64,000 nucleotides of DNA from Chitinophaga fulva (GCF_012927205.1 NZ_JABBGC010000002.1:558001-622000), one strand, 5' to 3'; shown: positions 1-9,157, numbered from the stretch's first letter. Notes: generated by a model from the letters alone, not told the origin. A program made the numbers and translations.

Positions 1-116
1 TCGCTGTACACAACCGCTCTGGGCTTGCCGCTGGAAGGAGGCACCGGTAAGTCATGTATACACCCTGTTAAGGCAGCAACGCTGAAAATGCACCATATTT
101 GAAACAGATACTTCAT
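1..116 (-). CDS. N-terminal fragment of a lipoprotein, possibly DUF4249
   Basis: Only the first 38 codons or so lie in the window; the gene runs off the left edge. The ATG (reverse strand, 116-114) comes two bases after the stop codon of the TonB-dependent receptor, so the two are almost certainly co-transcribed. The translation starts MKYLFQIWCIFSVAALTGC, a short signal peptide ending in an L-T-G-C lipobox with the lipidated cysteine at residue 19, followed by a Pro/Ser-rich linker. Receptors of this type in Bacteroidota are often followed by a DUF4249 lipoprotein, thought to act as a surface partner of the receptor. The DUF4249 assignment is inference from position; the visible part only shows that it is a lipoprotein. 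Confidence 0.6.
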   Translation of the reverse strand, partial: MKYLFQIWCIFSVAALTGCIHDLPVPPSSGKPRAVVYS

Positions 117-118
117 CA

Positions 119-2824
119 CTAAAATTTAAGCGTATAACTGATATAAGGTAAGGTCCTGAATAAGCTGTACTGGTATAGTTGTAATGGATAAATTTCACTG
201 TCATTGTTTGTTACAAACTGGTCATAGCTGACAATAAAGGGATTACTGCGCGAATACACGTTGTAAACACCACCTGTCAGCGTATGACGGATAGAACGGG
301 TGGCACCGAGGTAGACTGTGGTGCCCAGGTCGAGATGGTGTACCGGGTTAAGGCGGAAATCGTTGAGCCTTGTAATAAAAGGCAGATAGTTGAGTTGTGT
401 ATAGGCAAAGGGAGAGGTGCGCCCGTCCAGTTGACCATTGATATTACGGCCCCAGTCATAATCCGGGAAAATCTGCGCTGGCAGCGTGAATGGTGCGCCG
501 CTGGCGAATTTCCAGGACGCGGAGATGTTCCAGCCCGGTTTCAGGCGGTATTTGAGGGCCAGGGACAGATTATGCCGCCGGTCTTCCTTAAAGGGATACA
601 TTTTCCCGCCGTTGAACCCACGGAACTCCCGCCATGCCCATGAAAGGGTATAGCTGAAGATACCGGTGAGTCTTCCTGTATTCTTTTCCAGCAGCAATTC
701 GCTGCCATAATTATATCCATTGCCGCTGATTACTTTTTTCTCCCACTGGTCTGAGTTATCAAAAATGTTGAGCACCGTGTTGGTGGTCACAATATCTTTC
801 AGCAGCTTATAATACAGATTGACATTAAACCGCCATTTGTTCCCCCATTGTTTTTGATAGGAAAGGCTATAGGAGAATGCGGTTTCCGGTTTGATGTTTT
901 CCGTGCTGGGTACCCACAGGTCGGTAGGGAGATTGATGACCGGTGTGGTCAACTGATGGATGAACTGTGTCATGTGCGCATAGGAGGCCTGCACATATTG
1001 TTGTTGGGGCAAGTCCCAGCGTACCATCAGTCTGGGTTGCAGGCTGCTGTAAAAAGAGCCGCTCTGGGCAAGGGCGCCGAAATGCAGGCCGGGACGAAGG
1101 GTCAGCCGGTCGTCAAACAGGCGGAGCTCATCTTCACCATAAAGCGTGAATTCAGACATGTAGTATTTAGGCGCCGGGCGCTTTATGGCATCGCCACCAT
1201 CTAAATTGGTGCTGTAGGCAGTAGGGGCGAAGTTGTGATAAGTATAGCCTCCGCCGAAAGACAATTTTTGAATGTTACTGATGGTATATTCGGTTTCATT
1301 GTGCAGGGCAATATCACGGACACGGGATACGCCTTTGCCATTGATCTGAAGAGGCTCGCCACTGGAAAGCTTGAAGTCGGAACGTTGTGAGAAGAGGTTG
1401 ACGAACCGGCTGTAGGTGGCGGTGGTATTAGTAAACACCTTCGGAGAAATCACGCGTGTCCATTTCAGGGCAGCCGTAATATTGCTCCAGGCGAATTTGT
1501 AATCATCCAGCAGGTTGAAATCCATCACCTCTCTGGGGATGAACATATTGTCCTGCCCCTTATAAAAACTGAGATAGATCCTGTTTTTATCGTCGATCAG
1601 CTGGTTAAGCTTAAAATTCACGTCATAAAGCGCGTACTTGCCGTATCGACGGGTGAGCTCCCTCCCATAGGCGTCAATCAGTGACCGCCGGAAGGAGAGG
1701 AACATGGCGCTTTTATCTTTCACCAGCGGGCCTTCCAGTTCAGTGCTGATGGATACGGGGCTGAGTGTCGCTTTACCATGCCATTCCTTCATATTGCCGT
1801 CACGGGTACGGATGTCCACCACGGAGGAGAGGCGGCCACCGTAGCGGGCGGGGAAGGCATCTTTGTACAGGGACACGTCTTTCACAGCATCTCCGTTAAA
1901 AACAGAAAACAGGCCGAAGAGGTGGCCGGTATGATAGAGCGGCACACCGTCGAGCAGGTAAAGGTTCTGGTCAGCATTGCCACCACGGACCAGCAGGTTA
2001 CTGCTGCTTTCCAGGGAGCTGCTGGCGCCGGGATAAAGCTGAAGCGATTTAAGCACATCTTTTTCTCCCAGCAGGGCCGGGAAATTGGACACATACCCGA
2101 CAGGCATTTTGATGTAGCCCGCCTGAAGGGTGACAGAGTCCTGGTCTCCATTGACCACCACCGTTTGCAGCGGGTTGCGTGGTTTCATATAAACCTCCAT
2201 CTGCCGGGCTTCCGAAAGGGGCAGTGGCAGCATATAAGTCTCATAGCCCACATGGGAGAACGTAATGCTGGTGCAGCTATCGGGCACCTGCACGCTGAAG
2301 AAGCCGTAAGCGTTGCTGATAGCGCCGCGGCGGGTCACCGGGTCATAAACCGACGCGCCGATGATCACTTCCTTGCTGTTTTCTTCCTTGATAAATCCGC
2401 TGATGGTATAATACTGGGTCTGGGAGGACTCGCGCAGCAGGAATATTTTTCCGTTGATAGCCGCTGCTTGTATGCCGGTACCCTGCAGGATGGTATTGAG
2501 TACCTGGCCGGTACTGTGTTCGTTGCCAGTCAGCTGCACTTTTTTGTTGAGATGCAGGAAGCTGGAGCTATAGGAGATACTAATACCAGTCTGGCGCTGG
2601 ATGTCCTGGATAAAGAAAAGGATGGAACCTTCCCGGGCGGGAGGCGTATAAGATTGCTGCAGGATGGGCGCTTCCTGGGACTGCGCACGCAAAACTGCCG
2701 CGGGCGCGAGCACCAGCAAGCAGTTAAATATCCAGGTAATAAAGTAGTTTATCCGTCTACTTGCCGATGACGATCGTATCGCCTTCTTGTTTGTAGTTGA
2801 AACCAAGCAATAGTTGTAATTCAT
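119..2824 (-). CDS. TonB-dependent outer-membrane receptor with STN domain
   Basis: Outer-membrane beta-barrel receptor of about 901 residues, expected to import a ligand using TonB energy and to signal to the FecR/sigma pair upstream. From the N-terminus it shows a hydrophobic signal segment, an STN/secretin-like domain (starting ILFFIQDIQRQTG), a carboxypeptidase-like regulatory domain (YTISGFIKEE...IIGASVYD), a plug with the phrase LLVRGGNADQNLYLLDGVP, and a long barrel ending in an aromatic residue (TLKF). The STN domain is the usual mark of receptors that regulate an ECF sigma factor. The start is uncertain: the frame is open to an ATG at 2905, but the ATG at 2824 places a plausible signal peptide near the N-terminus. 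Either start lies inside the FecR gene, giving an overlap of at least 68 bases. The ligand cannot be read from the sequence. Confidence 0.87.
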   Translation of the reverse strand: MNYNYCLVSTTNKKAIRSSSASRRINYFITWIFNCLLVLAPAAVLRAQSQEAPILQQSYTPPAREGSILFFIQDIQRQTGISISYSSSFLHLNKKVQLTGNEHSTGQVLNTILQGTGIQAAAINGKIFLLRESSQTQYYTISGFIKEENSKEVIIGASVYDPVTRRGAISNAYGFFSVQVPDSCTSITFSHVGYETYMLPLPLSEARQMEVYMKPRNPLQTVVVNGDQDSVTLQAGYIKMPVGYVSNFPALLGEKDVLKSLQLYPGASSSLESSSNLLVRGGNADQNLYLLDGVPLYHTGHLFGLFSVFNGDAVKDVSLYKDAFPARYGGRLSSVVDIRTRDGNMKEWHGKATLSPVSISTELEGPLVKDKSAMFLSFRRSLIDAYGRELTRRYGKYALYDVNFKLNQLIDDKNRIYLSFYKGQDNMFIPREVMDFNLLDDYKFAWSNITAALKWTRVISPKVFTNTTATYSRFVNLFSQRSDFKLSSGEPLQINGKGVSRVRDIALHNETEYTISNIQKLSFGGGYTYHNFAPTAYSTNLDGGDAIKRPAPKYYMSEFTLYGEDELRLFDDRLTLRPGLHFGALAQSGSFYSSLQPRLMVRWDLPQQQYVQASYAHMTQFIHQLTTPVINLPTDLWVPSTENIKPETAFSYSLSYQKQWGNKWRFNVNLYYKLLKDIVTTNTVLNIFDNSDQWEKKVISGNGYNYGSELLLEKNTGRLTGIFSYTLSWAWREFRGFNGGKMYPFKEDRRHNLSLALKYRLKPGWNISASWKFASGAPFTLPAQIFPDYDWGRNINGQLDGRTSPFAYTQLNYLPFITRLNDFRLNPVHHLDLGTTVYLGATRSIRHTLTGGVYNVYSRSNPFIVSYDQFVTNNDSEIYPLQLYQYSLFRTLPYISYTLKF

Positions 2825-3755
2825 GCAAAACCTCGTCGCAAGACTGGTCTTGGAAGCTAATCGTAGCTTTTTGCTGTGCCGCAGTAGCCTGATAGCCATC
2901 CTCAATCCTGATGACTTTGCCGTAAAAATCGGCTAATTGTGGCAATATTTCAACAAGTGATTGATCATTAAATTGCAAAATTCCTGTTTTCCATGCCATA
3001 AAGTTGGGATTGTCGTTGCTGACAGCGCTCAACTGGCCATCTCCCCAAGTGCCTTTTTGGCCACTGGTAAGGATTACAGAAGAAGTATCGTTTTCCATGC
3101 CCAATTTTACCTTGCCGGAAGAAACAATCACGGTGGTATGGGCGTCGGCTGTTTTTACGGTGAAAGAAGTACCCAGTACTTCAACAACAGACTGGTTGGG
3201 TGTTTTAACGAGGAAAGGGTGGCGGGGGTCGGTAGCCACTTCAAAGAAGGCCTCACCTTCCAGGGTCACTACACGCTCGGTTCCTTCGGAATATTTAATC
3301 CTGGCGCCGGGGCGCAAGGTGATCACTGATTTATCGGCCAGTTCAATACTGCGGATTTTACCATCGTTGGCAGCCAGTTCCTGTACTTTCAGGGAAGGAC
3401 GGCTGGCGATCCACCAGGCGCCAACACTGAGGGATATAAGCAGGACTGCGGCGGCAGCGAGCTTAACCACAGACATCCGGATGGTTTTAGCAGGTGTGGC
3501 GGGCTGCTGCAAGACCTGGTCTACCTTATTCCAGGCTGCGGCAGTATCAAACCGTTTGGATCCGGAAAGGCTAAGGCTGCGGGGAGCGTCTTGCCATATC
3601 TGGACAGACTTTGCGTAAGCAGCTTCATTTTCGGGGGAAGCCTCCCGCCACTCCTGAAGAATAGCATCCTCCTCAGATGTGGAAATGGATGACAGCTGTT
3701 TGGCAATTATTTCATATATGTAGGTATCCATGTTATACAGTGTGTGCTCTGACAT
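2757..3755 (-). CDS. FecR-family anti-sigma factor
   Basis: Inner-membrane anti-sigma protein of 332 residues that should hold the upstream ECF sigma factor and release it when the receptor is occupied. Residues 10-55 form the helical N-terminal FecR region (phrase ILQEWREASPENEAAYAKS), residues 94-117 a single membrane helix, residues 125-220 the periplasmic FecR domain (VTLEGEAFFEVATDPRHPF, then VEVLGTSFTV), and the C-terminal 70 residues an STN-like DUF4974 region. It lies 27 bases after the sigma factor stop, and its 3' end overlaps the start of the receptor. An alternative start at Met9 (3731) is equally plausible. Family is clear; the partners are inferred from order. Confidence 0.9.
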   Translation of the reverse strand: MSEHTLYNMDTYIYEIIAKQLSSISTSEEDAILQEWREASPENEAAYAKSVQIWQDAPRSLSLSGSKRFDTAAAWNKVDQVLQQPATPAKTIRMSVVKLAAAAVLLISLSVGAWWIASRPSLKVQELAANDGKIRSIELADKSVITLRPGARIKYSEGTERVVTLEGEAFFEVATDPRHPFLVKTPNQSVVEVLGTSFTVKTADAHTTVIVSSGKVKLGMENDTSSVILTSGQKGTWGDGQLSAVSNDNPNFMAWKTGILQFNDQSLVEILPQLADFYGKVIRIEDGYQATAAQQKATISFQDQSCDEVLHELQLLLGFNYKQEGDTIVIGK

Positions 3756-3782
3756 TAAAACGTAAGGAATGGCTTACACCCC

Positions 3783-4346
3783 CTAGTATTTGTTAATAAA
3801 TTTTAACAAGAAAAATAAAAATACCGGTAACCCGTACTGTCCCAAGTACTTACGCAATATTTTAAGTGCGCGTCCCATGTAGTTTTCCACGGTTTTGGCT
3901 GACAGGCCCAGTTTGTCGGCAGTCTGCTGATGGGTCATCCCCTGAAGCCGGCAACAGGTGAACACCTCCCGGCACTGGGGCGGGAGATTGGCTATTGCTT
4001 CATAGATCAGCTGTTCGTAGAACGGTTTGGCCTCCGATATTTCGCGTGCATCCGGGTCTTCGCTGACATCAGCCACCCATTCAAAGCCCTTGTTGCCCGC
4101 TTCTTCGGCGGTACGCTTGCGCAATACGGAAATAGAATTATTACGTACTGCCCTATACAGATAGGCCTTGATATTTGGTATCCCGATCAGCTCCCGGTGT
4201 TTCTGCCACAACCGGATAAAGGTCTCCTGTACTACATCCTCAGCTGCCGCATCATCATTCAGAAAACTGCTGGCGTAATTGCACAGTTCACTGTATAGAG
4301 AATGGAAAAGCTCATTATATGCTTGATAAGAAGGTGATGTTATCAT
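3783..4346 (-). CDS. ECF RNA polymerase sigma factor (FecI-like)
   Basis: A 187-residue sigma-70 family factor with only regions 2 and 4. Region 2 is visible at residues 30-60 (DDAAAEDVVQETFIRLWQK) and region 4 at 120-168 (LPPQCREVFTCCRLQGMTHQ and the helix-turn-helix TADKLGLSAKTVENYMGRAL). The last 15 residues are a hydrophobic tail (LPVFLFFLL), common in Bacteroidota factors paired with FecR. It heads an operon with FecR and a TonB receptor, so it should transcribe its own operon when the receptor signals. No -35/-10 site for it could be assigned by eye. Confidence 0.92.
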   Translation of the reverse strand: MITSPSYQAYNELFHSLYSELCNYASSFLNDDAAAEDVVQETFIRLWQKHRELIGIPNIKAYLYRAVRNNSISVLRKRTAEEAGNKGFEWVADVSEDPDAREISEAKPFYEQLIYEAIANLPPQCREVFTCCRLQGMTHQQTADKLGLSAKTVENYMGRALKILRKYLGQYGLPVFLFFLLKFINKY

Positions 4347-4465
4347 TTAACCTTCATAGAGTTTAGTAGTGAATTGATCCCCGCTAATGTAGGCAATTTT
4401 TTATTTTCTCCCGATAGGGGGTTCTGTTAAAATCCGCGTTATAGGTTATATATAACGCCTAAGCC

Positions 4466-4506
4466 TATATGCTGTATAGTCCATTAACTTATATGCTGTA
4501 ATGTCC
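4466..4506. repeat. Near-direct repeat, 17 bases, two copies
   Basis: TATATGCTGTATAGTCC at 4466-4482 and TATATGCTGTAATGTCC at 4490-4506 differ at two positions and are offset by 24 bases, about two helical turns. Such spacing would suit a dimeric regulator, but no regulator is tied to it here. It could equally be a chance duplication in AT-rich DNA. Confidence 0.5.
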
Positions 4507-4541
4507 TTTCAGTTTTTAGTTTGTGTTTTTTTAGTTACCAC

Positions 4542-4574
4542 CGGTTGCATATTCTCTATGCAACCGTTTTTTTT
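4542..4574 (+). terminator. Rho-independent terminator without an upstream gene
   Basis: The arms CGGTTGCAT (4542-4550) and ATGCAACCG (4558-4566) form a 9-base-pair stem with a 7-base loop, followed by eight T residues. It reads on the plus strand, but the only gene to its left is on the minus strand. It may end a small RNA or act as an attenuator in the leader of the gene at 4857. Confidence 0.75.
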
Positions 4575-4856
4575 GCCTTCTGCATAATCTTACCCAATAC
4601 CGGTGCAATTTTCGGCATTATTTAGGATCAAGTTAAAAAGTTGGGGACCGAAAAGCGGTGTATCTGTTTTCTTGTTGTGTATTTTCAAAATTTTCTAAAC
4701 CTGGTTCACCCGGCTTTAACGGATATCTAATGCCTGATGCACTCCGCCTGAATATTTTCCCTGCAGCCAGCCCCTGCTATTGGATAATCTTCAGTATAGC
4801 CATCAAATGGCTTTTGCTGATAATGCTATCTTTAGCTATCATCAGTATCATTCGTT

Positions 4857-5624
4857 ATGGCAAAACAGCTTTCTATCATCACCTTCACCGGCAGGCTCGG
4901 CAACCTGATCGGTTACAGGCGTAATGGCAAACACTTCCTGCGAAGCATGCCTTCATACGTCCGGCAGACGGCAGCGACCCGCAGGGCCGCTCAACGATTT
5001 GGCATGGCCAGCAGAAAAGGAGCGCTCATCCGCAGTGCTTTCTCCGGCAGGTTGGATGCTGGTTGCGATAGCGGGCATATCAACAGGCTGACCAGCGCAC
5101 TCATTCCCGCCACCGGTAATAACATCAGGAGCATTACCGGCTTCAGGTTCAACCGGCATACGGGGACAGACAGGTTTCTCATCCATGCACCCAGGCTTTC
5201 CCATGATGGTATCCTGTACATTTCGCCACAGGCATTACCTGCATGCAAAGGCATCAACAGCCTGGAAATAAAGGTGATCGCCGCCCGTATCCATTTCGCT
5301 ACACACCAGGTAGTAGGTACAGAAAGCGCTGTACTCACAGTAAAAACCGGAGAAGATTTTAAAGGAGCAGCATGTAATGTGGACGTACCGGGCAAAGGAA
5401 CATTGATCGTTGTTCTACAGGTAAGAGGTATACAGGACCATGTTCCTTCCTGCAACACGAAATACTTCGCCGCTGATATTATTGCAGCAGAGCCGCCACA
5501 ACCTCTGCCGGAGGTCCTGCACAAACAGATCTGTCCGGAACTCCCCGGGTTAAAACTGCTGTCAGAAAAAATACCCGCCGCTGCCTCAGTGCCACTCCTG
5601 CTCCCTGTCATTCAGCGGGAATAA
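4857..5624 (+). CDS. Unrecognised 255-residue protein
   Basis: I do not recognise the function. The N-terminus has a conserved-looking stretch, TGRLGNLIGYRRNGKHFLR, then a basic segment VRQTAATRRAAQRFGMASRK. This layout (GxLGN-hydrophobic-GYRRxGK, then TxxQ-like) recalls the DUF6266 family of Bacteroidota, but I cannot confirm it. No signal peptide or membrane helix is evident. The middle is rich in short beta-like stretches (GTLIVVLQVRG), and the C-terminus is rich in Pro, Leu and Ala. An open frame on the opposite strand covers most of it; this frame is preferred because of the coherent N-terminus. It stands alone, with a terminator upstream and a gene-poor gap downstream. Confidence 0.6.
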   Translation: MAKQLSIITFTGRLGNLIGYRRNGKHFLRSMPSYVRQTAATRRAAQRFGMASRKGALIRSAFSGRLDAGCDSGHINRLTSALIPATGNNIRSITGFRFNRHTGTDRFLIHAPRLSHDGILYISPQALPACKGINSLEIKVIAARIHFATHQVVGTESAVLTVKTGEDFKGAACNVDVPGKGTLIVVLQVRGIQDHVPSCNTKYFAADIIAAEPPQPLPEVLHKQICPELPGLKLLSEKIPAAASVPLLLPVIQRE

Positions 5625-6131
5625 GCCATTTCCTGCCTGGCAACTGTATACTGATGAACAAACATAGCTCCCTTTGAACTATACATGCTCCCACCTACTG
5701 CCCGCAGGCTTAACCTGAAGCCTGCTGCCTTTACGTGCATGTCCTGCATCTTCTCCATCCTTCCTGTTATATTTCATTAAACCTATACCTCCAAAGAACA
5801 CTCCCGCATCAAGTCCACCTTTACCCCTGGGTTACTATAGGGGTGCTTGAATGGCGTATTAAATATGTATAAACAGATCAGTACGGGTGCTCAAAGATAA
5901 AATGCTCCATCCTGATCATCTGGCGTTGCCGGACAAACATATCGGCAGTTCCCCGGAAGACATCCGCCTGCGTAAAGGCTTTACCATCACCCCCTGATAA
6001 AACGGCTTACCCTGAACGGGACCGCCACCGGCGAATTTCGTTCAGGGTTTCCAGTTAGATTGGATTCATGGTTTCCATTTGGATTGATGTATCACATAAT
6101 TTATTATCTTGCCACCCCAAAAAACCTCCCT
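5625..6131. other. Gap with a possible gene remnant and an inverted repeat
   Basis: About 500 bases without a convincing gene. A frame open from 5863 to a stop at 5994-5996 encodes about 44 codons ending LRKGFTITP; it has no convincing start and may be the 3' end of a decayed gene. Just after it, ACCCTGAACG (6009-6018) and CGTTCAGGGT (6039-6048) form a 10-base-pair stem with a 20-base loop and no T run. The promoter of the lipoprotein pair should lie near the right end. Confidence 0.45.
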
Positions 6132-7616
6132 ATGAGAAGATTAGCGAGTCTGTTAATCCTGTTGCCAGCAATGGCATTCTTTTCATGTAATAATAGCGGT
6201 GCCGCCAAAGAACCTGTTGCCGACAGTGTTAAAACCGTTGCTTTTGATTTTAAAGGATGGCTGAAACATCTGAAGCCCGTTGAGATGCCGTTGTACAGCT
6301 ATGGCCTGGAAAACATTGATAGTACCCTCGGGCCTTTCGCGCAAAGCGGATTTTACAGTGTTGCTGCCGGTATTTTGTCCCGCCATAAAAACTATGTGGC
6401 TATTGCAGCACAATGTATCTACAAGAAAGACGACCAGAACTCCATCATGCTGTTGCTGATCTATAGCCCGGAAGGAAAGGAAATTGCCCGGCAGGAGATA
6501 GGCATGGAGAAAGAAGAGTCCAAAAACGGAGAAAGCAATGCTGTTCATAAATGGCCGGAATTTATCAACGACACCACTTTTTGGGTAAAGGAAAGCTGGT
6601 ATACCCGGAAGAAAGACGCTACTGACGGAGAAAGTAAAGCCCGCATAAAGCAGTTCCGGATCACTGATCAGGGATTGGTGGAAGCAGTGCCCCAGGAAAC
6701 TATTTCCTTTGATACGTATGCCGGCCGCTTTAAGCCATTGACTACGCCTTTTACTGTTCAATGGAGCATGATCGGCTTACAGCCGGTGTCTTTGCTTACG
6801 CCTTACTATGATTTCAGTGAGCTGATTTATTTCGAGAAAATTAAATTGTACCATTACGGGAGGATCAATCTTCCCGGAAAAGGGGTATACCTGCTGTATA
6901 CCGCAGGGCCGCTGGAAAGCGGGGAGTCTGTAATGGATTCCACTGTACAGCTGGTGTACTATACGCCGGACGGGAAAGAAAGCAGCCACGTAAGACTGAA
7001 CGGGTATACCGGTTCTGAAGGATATTATGAATCGTCCAGCCATGCTGCTATAGCGGCAGACGGTACCATCAGTGTGACGGAAGAGACCAATGATGAAGGC
7101 GTTGGAGGCGATCTGTTCTTTACCTACAGATTGGAAGATGACATGAAATACACACCGGGTGAAGGCGCCAGGTTCAAACGGCAGATGGTGGGCAGAAATT
7201 TTATTGCTGACGACTTTACGCCGGCTGGCCTGAAAGAAATGCTGGCATCAAGACGGAACAACTACAACGGAACGATGGACATGGACACTGAATTTGATCA
7301 GTCCATGTTTACCATTCGCCAGGATGAAACCATTTATGTGCGGTTGCACGTTTATGATAATGGTAGCGAGCAGCTGGTGGAAATTTACACGGTGGGCACC
7401 GATTTGCGGGTCCTCGACCGTTATGTGGCCTATAACAACCTGAAGAAAATACCTTACGAGAAAGCATCAGCTCATGACAATGTTTCGGTGGAAGGTGAAA
7501 TAGAAAAAGATGACATAGCGGTAAAGCAACCAAAGTTGGAAGGTACTGCTATGATGAGCTTGAAAGATAAGCTGGTGGTGATCACCCCGCAGGGAAAGTT
7601 TGAGGTACGTAACTAA
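6132..7616 (+). CDS. Lipoprotein of unknown function, copy 1 of a tandem pair
   Basis: A 494-residue lipoprotein. The start is set at ATG 6132 because it gives a compact signal peptide (MRRLASLLILLPAMAFFSC) with the lipidated cysteine at residue 19; an earlier in-frame start at 6060 would bury this. The rest has no motif I recognise; it is rich in beta-like segments and acidic residues. It is paralogous to the next gene: compare KLYHYGRINLPGKGVYLLYT here with KLNIYHYGKVTAPGKPLLLL there, and RVLDRYVAYN with KVLDRYVLYN. The repeated blocks suggest a beta-propeller or similar fold, but that is inference. Likely attached to the periplasmic side of a membrane or to the cell surface. Confidence 0.8.
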   Translation: MRRLASLLILLPAMAFFSCNNSGAAKEPVADSVKTVAFDFKGWLKHLKPVEMPLYSYGLENIDSTLGPFAQSGFYSVAAGILSRHKNYVAIAAQCIYKKDDQNSIMLLLIYSPEGKEIARQEIGMEKEESKNGESNAVHKWPEFINDTTFWVKESWYTRKKDATDGESKARIKQFRITDQGLVEAVPQETISFDTYAGRFKPLTTPFTVQWSMIGLQPVSLLTPYYDFSELIYFEKIKLYHYGRINLPGKGVYLLYTAGPLESGESVMDSTVQLVYYTPDGKESSHVRLNGYTGSEGYYESSSHAAIAADGTISVTEETNDEGVGGDLFFTYRLEDDMKYTPGEGARFKRQMVGRNFIADDFTPAGLKEMLASRRNNYNGTMDMDTEFDQSMFTIRQDETIYVRLHVYDNGSEQLVEIYTVGTDLRVLDRYVAYNNLKKIPYEKASAHDNVSVEGEIEKDDIAVKQPKLEGTAMMSLKDKLVVITPQGKFEVRN

Positions 7617-7627
7617 TAATCAGCCGC

Positions 7628-9055
7628 ATGAAACATTATTTGCCTTTGTTAACCTCGTTGTTCCTGTTTGCCTGTGGTGCTCCTGAGAAGGGGCAACAGC
7701 AAACAGGAACTGATAGTAGCAGTACCAATACCGCTGAAATAAAATCATGGCTGGAGAAGTTACCGGTCATAAAATCTGAAGACCGCTCTTTATATGTAGC
7801 CAGTGAGACAACTCCTGGCCCATTCAATGACCGGAAGTATGAACATTTTGCCGCCGGAAAACTAGCAGGTGACCGAAAGTTTGTCGCCGTATTAGCATCG
7901 TATGAATTTGATTCCAATAACCCTGTACTATCATCGCAATTATTGGTAACGTTTACGCCTGATGGAAAAGAACTTGCCCGTCAGGAAGTGGGAACCCTCC
8001 GTTTAACAGCGGCCGGGGGATCCGAGGATCTGCGCAGCTGGCCTGTGATGTTCAATGATACCACTATTGAAGTAAGGGAAGCGCGCTCGACAGGCAGATC
8101 GCAGGTACGGCAATATGTACTGACTGCCGAAGGAACTATCCAGGCGGTTCCCATGGAAAAGGGTTCGTTTGAAGAATATACTTCCCGTTTCCCTGCTTTG
8201 CAGCTGCCTCTCGCAGTAGGTAACCCTGTATTCGCAAAGCTTCGGGAGGTATCACACCTTTCTCCCTGGTTTTCCTATGAGGAAGTAATAGGATACGACA
8301 AGCTGAATATTTACCACTACGGCAAAGTCACCGCTCCGGGGAAACCACTGTTACTACTATACGCTTATGGCCCTGCAAATGATGATGGAGCTGATCTTGA
8401 CACCGCTGTGCAGGTGATGGCCTGCAAGCCTGATGGCAGCATCACCGATCAAAAGACCCTGTATGGAAGACTTTCAGGTGAAGGAATTGAACGACACTGG
8501 AGGAACGCCGAAATTCAGCAGGATGGAAGCATCACTGTAGAAGAATCTAACCTGAATGATGGTGAGATGGCCTCGTGGGAACTAACAAGTACTGAGACAC
8601 GGCTCATCACTTATCGCCTGGACGCGGCAGGGAAGTTTCAGCCGGAAATCCGCGGTATTACCTTTGCTGTCCCCGCATATTCTCTTCCCGCGCTGAAAGC
8701 CATATTTGAGCACAACAAAGAACAACTCTCTAAAAAAGAAGGGGAGCATATTACAGAAATATTATTTGGTATACAGGACCGAATGCCCTTTGGTATACTG
8801 GTGTGGGTACACTTCTACCAACATGATCAACAACAGCTGGCGGAACTGTTTACTACAGACGACACCAGGAAGGTCCTTGACCGGTACGTATTGTATAACT
8901 ATCCCGAAGCTTCGGCTTACCAGGCAGTGAAGATACCAATGGAAACAGGAGAAGACAAAGCGCATCCTGTGACCAACTTAACGGGGCCGGTCACCATTCA
9001 GCTGGCGGCTACTACGTTGCAGGTCACACCGGAAGGGAAGTTCGTCAAGCCATAA
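7628..9055 (+). CDS. Lipoprotein of unknown function, copy 2 of a tandem pair
   Basis: A 475-residue lipoprotein 11 bases after its paralog, so the two form an operon. Its signal peptide is short (MKHYLPLLTSLFLFAC; cysteine at residue 16), followed by a Gln/Thr/Ser-rich linker of about 20 residues. It is alignable with copy 1 along most of its length: 'WLEKLP' against 'WLKHLKP', 'TFTPDGKELARQEVG' against 'IYSPEGKEIARQEIG', and the RYVLYN block near the C-terminus. Copies have diverged well, so the duplication is not recent. No catalytic motif was seen. Confidence 0.8.
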   Translation: MKHYLPLLTSLFLFACGAPEKGQQQTGTDSSSTNTAEIKSWLEKLPVIKSEDRSLYVASETTPGPFNDRKYEHFAAGKLAGDRKFVAVLASYEFDSNNPVLSSQLLVTFTPDGKELARQEVGTLRLTAAGGSEDLRSWPVMFNDTTIEVREARSTGRSQVRQYVLTAEGTIQAVPMEKGSFEEYTSRFPALQLPLAVGNPVFAKLREVSHLSPWFSYEEVIGYDKLNIYHYGKVTAPGKPLLLLYAYGPANDDGADLDTAVQVMACKPDGSITDQKTLYGRLSGEGIERHWRNAEIQQDGSITVEESNLNDGEMASWELTSTETRLITYRLDAAGKFQPEIRGITFAVPAYSLPALKAIFEHNKEQLSKKEGEHITEILFGIQDRMPFGILVWVHFYQHDQQQLAELFTTDDTRKVLDRYVLYNYPEASAYQAVKIPMETGEDKAHPVTNLTGPVTIQLAATTLQVTPEGKFVKP

Positions 9056-9157
9056 AATATATAACACATCAATTTGGCAGCGGGCCAAAGCGGGAATGAT
9101 ACATGCATCGTTCCTGCTTTGGCCCGCAATTCGTATTTTCACATAAAACCATGTAGT

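Larger units (their letters stand above)
4347..4856. other. Gene-poor region upstream of the sigma operon
   Basis: Divergent intergenic region of 510 bases between the sigma factor and an unrecognised plus-strand gene. It is AT-rich and should contain the promoter of the sigma operon. It also holds a pair of near-direct repeats (4466-4506) and a strong plus-strand terminator (4542-4574) with no recognisable plus-strand gene before it. An open frame at 4658-4924 has an unconvincing composition and overlaps the next gene, so it is not called. Confidence 0.6.

Noticed and set aside
1778..2770. Long plus-strand frame of 330 codons opposite the first TonB receptor
   Set aside because: It is the antisense shadow of a well-supported receptor gene; no domain or signal peptide is recognisable.
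4658..4924. Plus-strand frame of 88 codons before the gene at 4857
   Set aside because: It overlaps the next gene by 68 bases and has no plausible start signal or domain.
4991..5611. Minus-strand frame of 206 codons opposite the unrecognised gene at 4857
   Set aside because: The plus-strand frame has a coherent N-terminal motif; the minus frame is Ser/Thr/Pro-rich noise. Some doubt remains because neither has a clear homolog.
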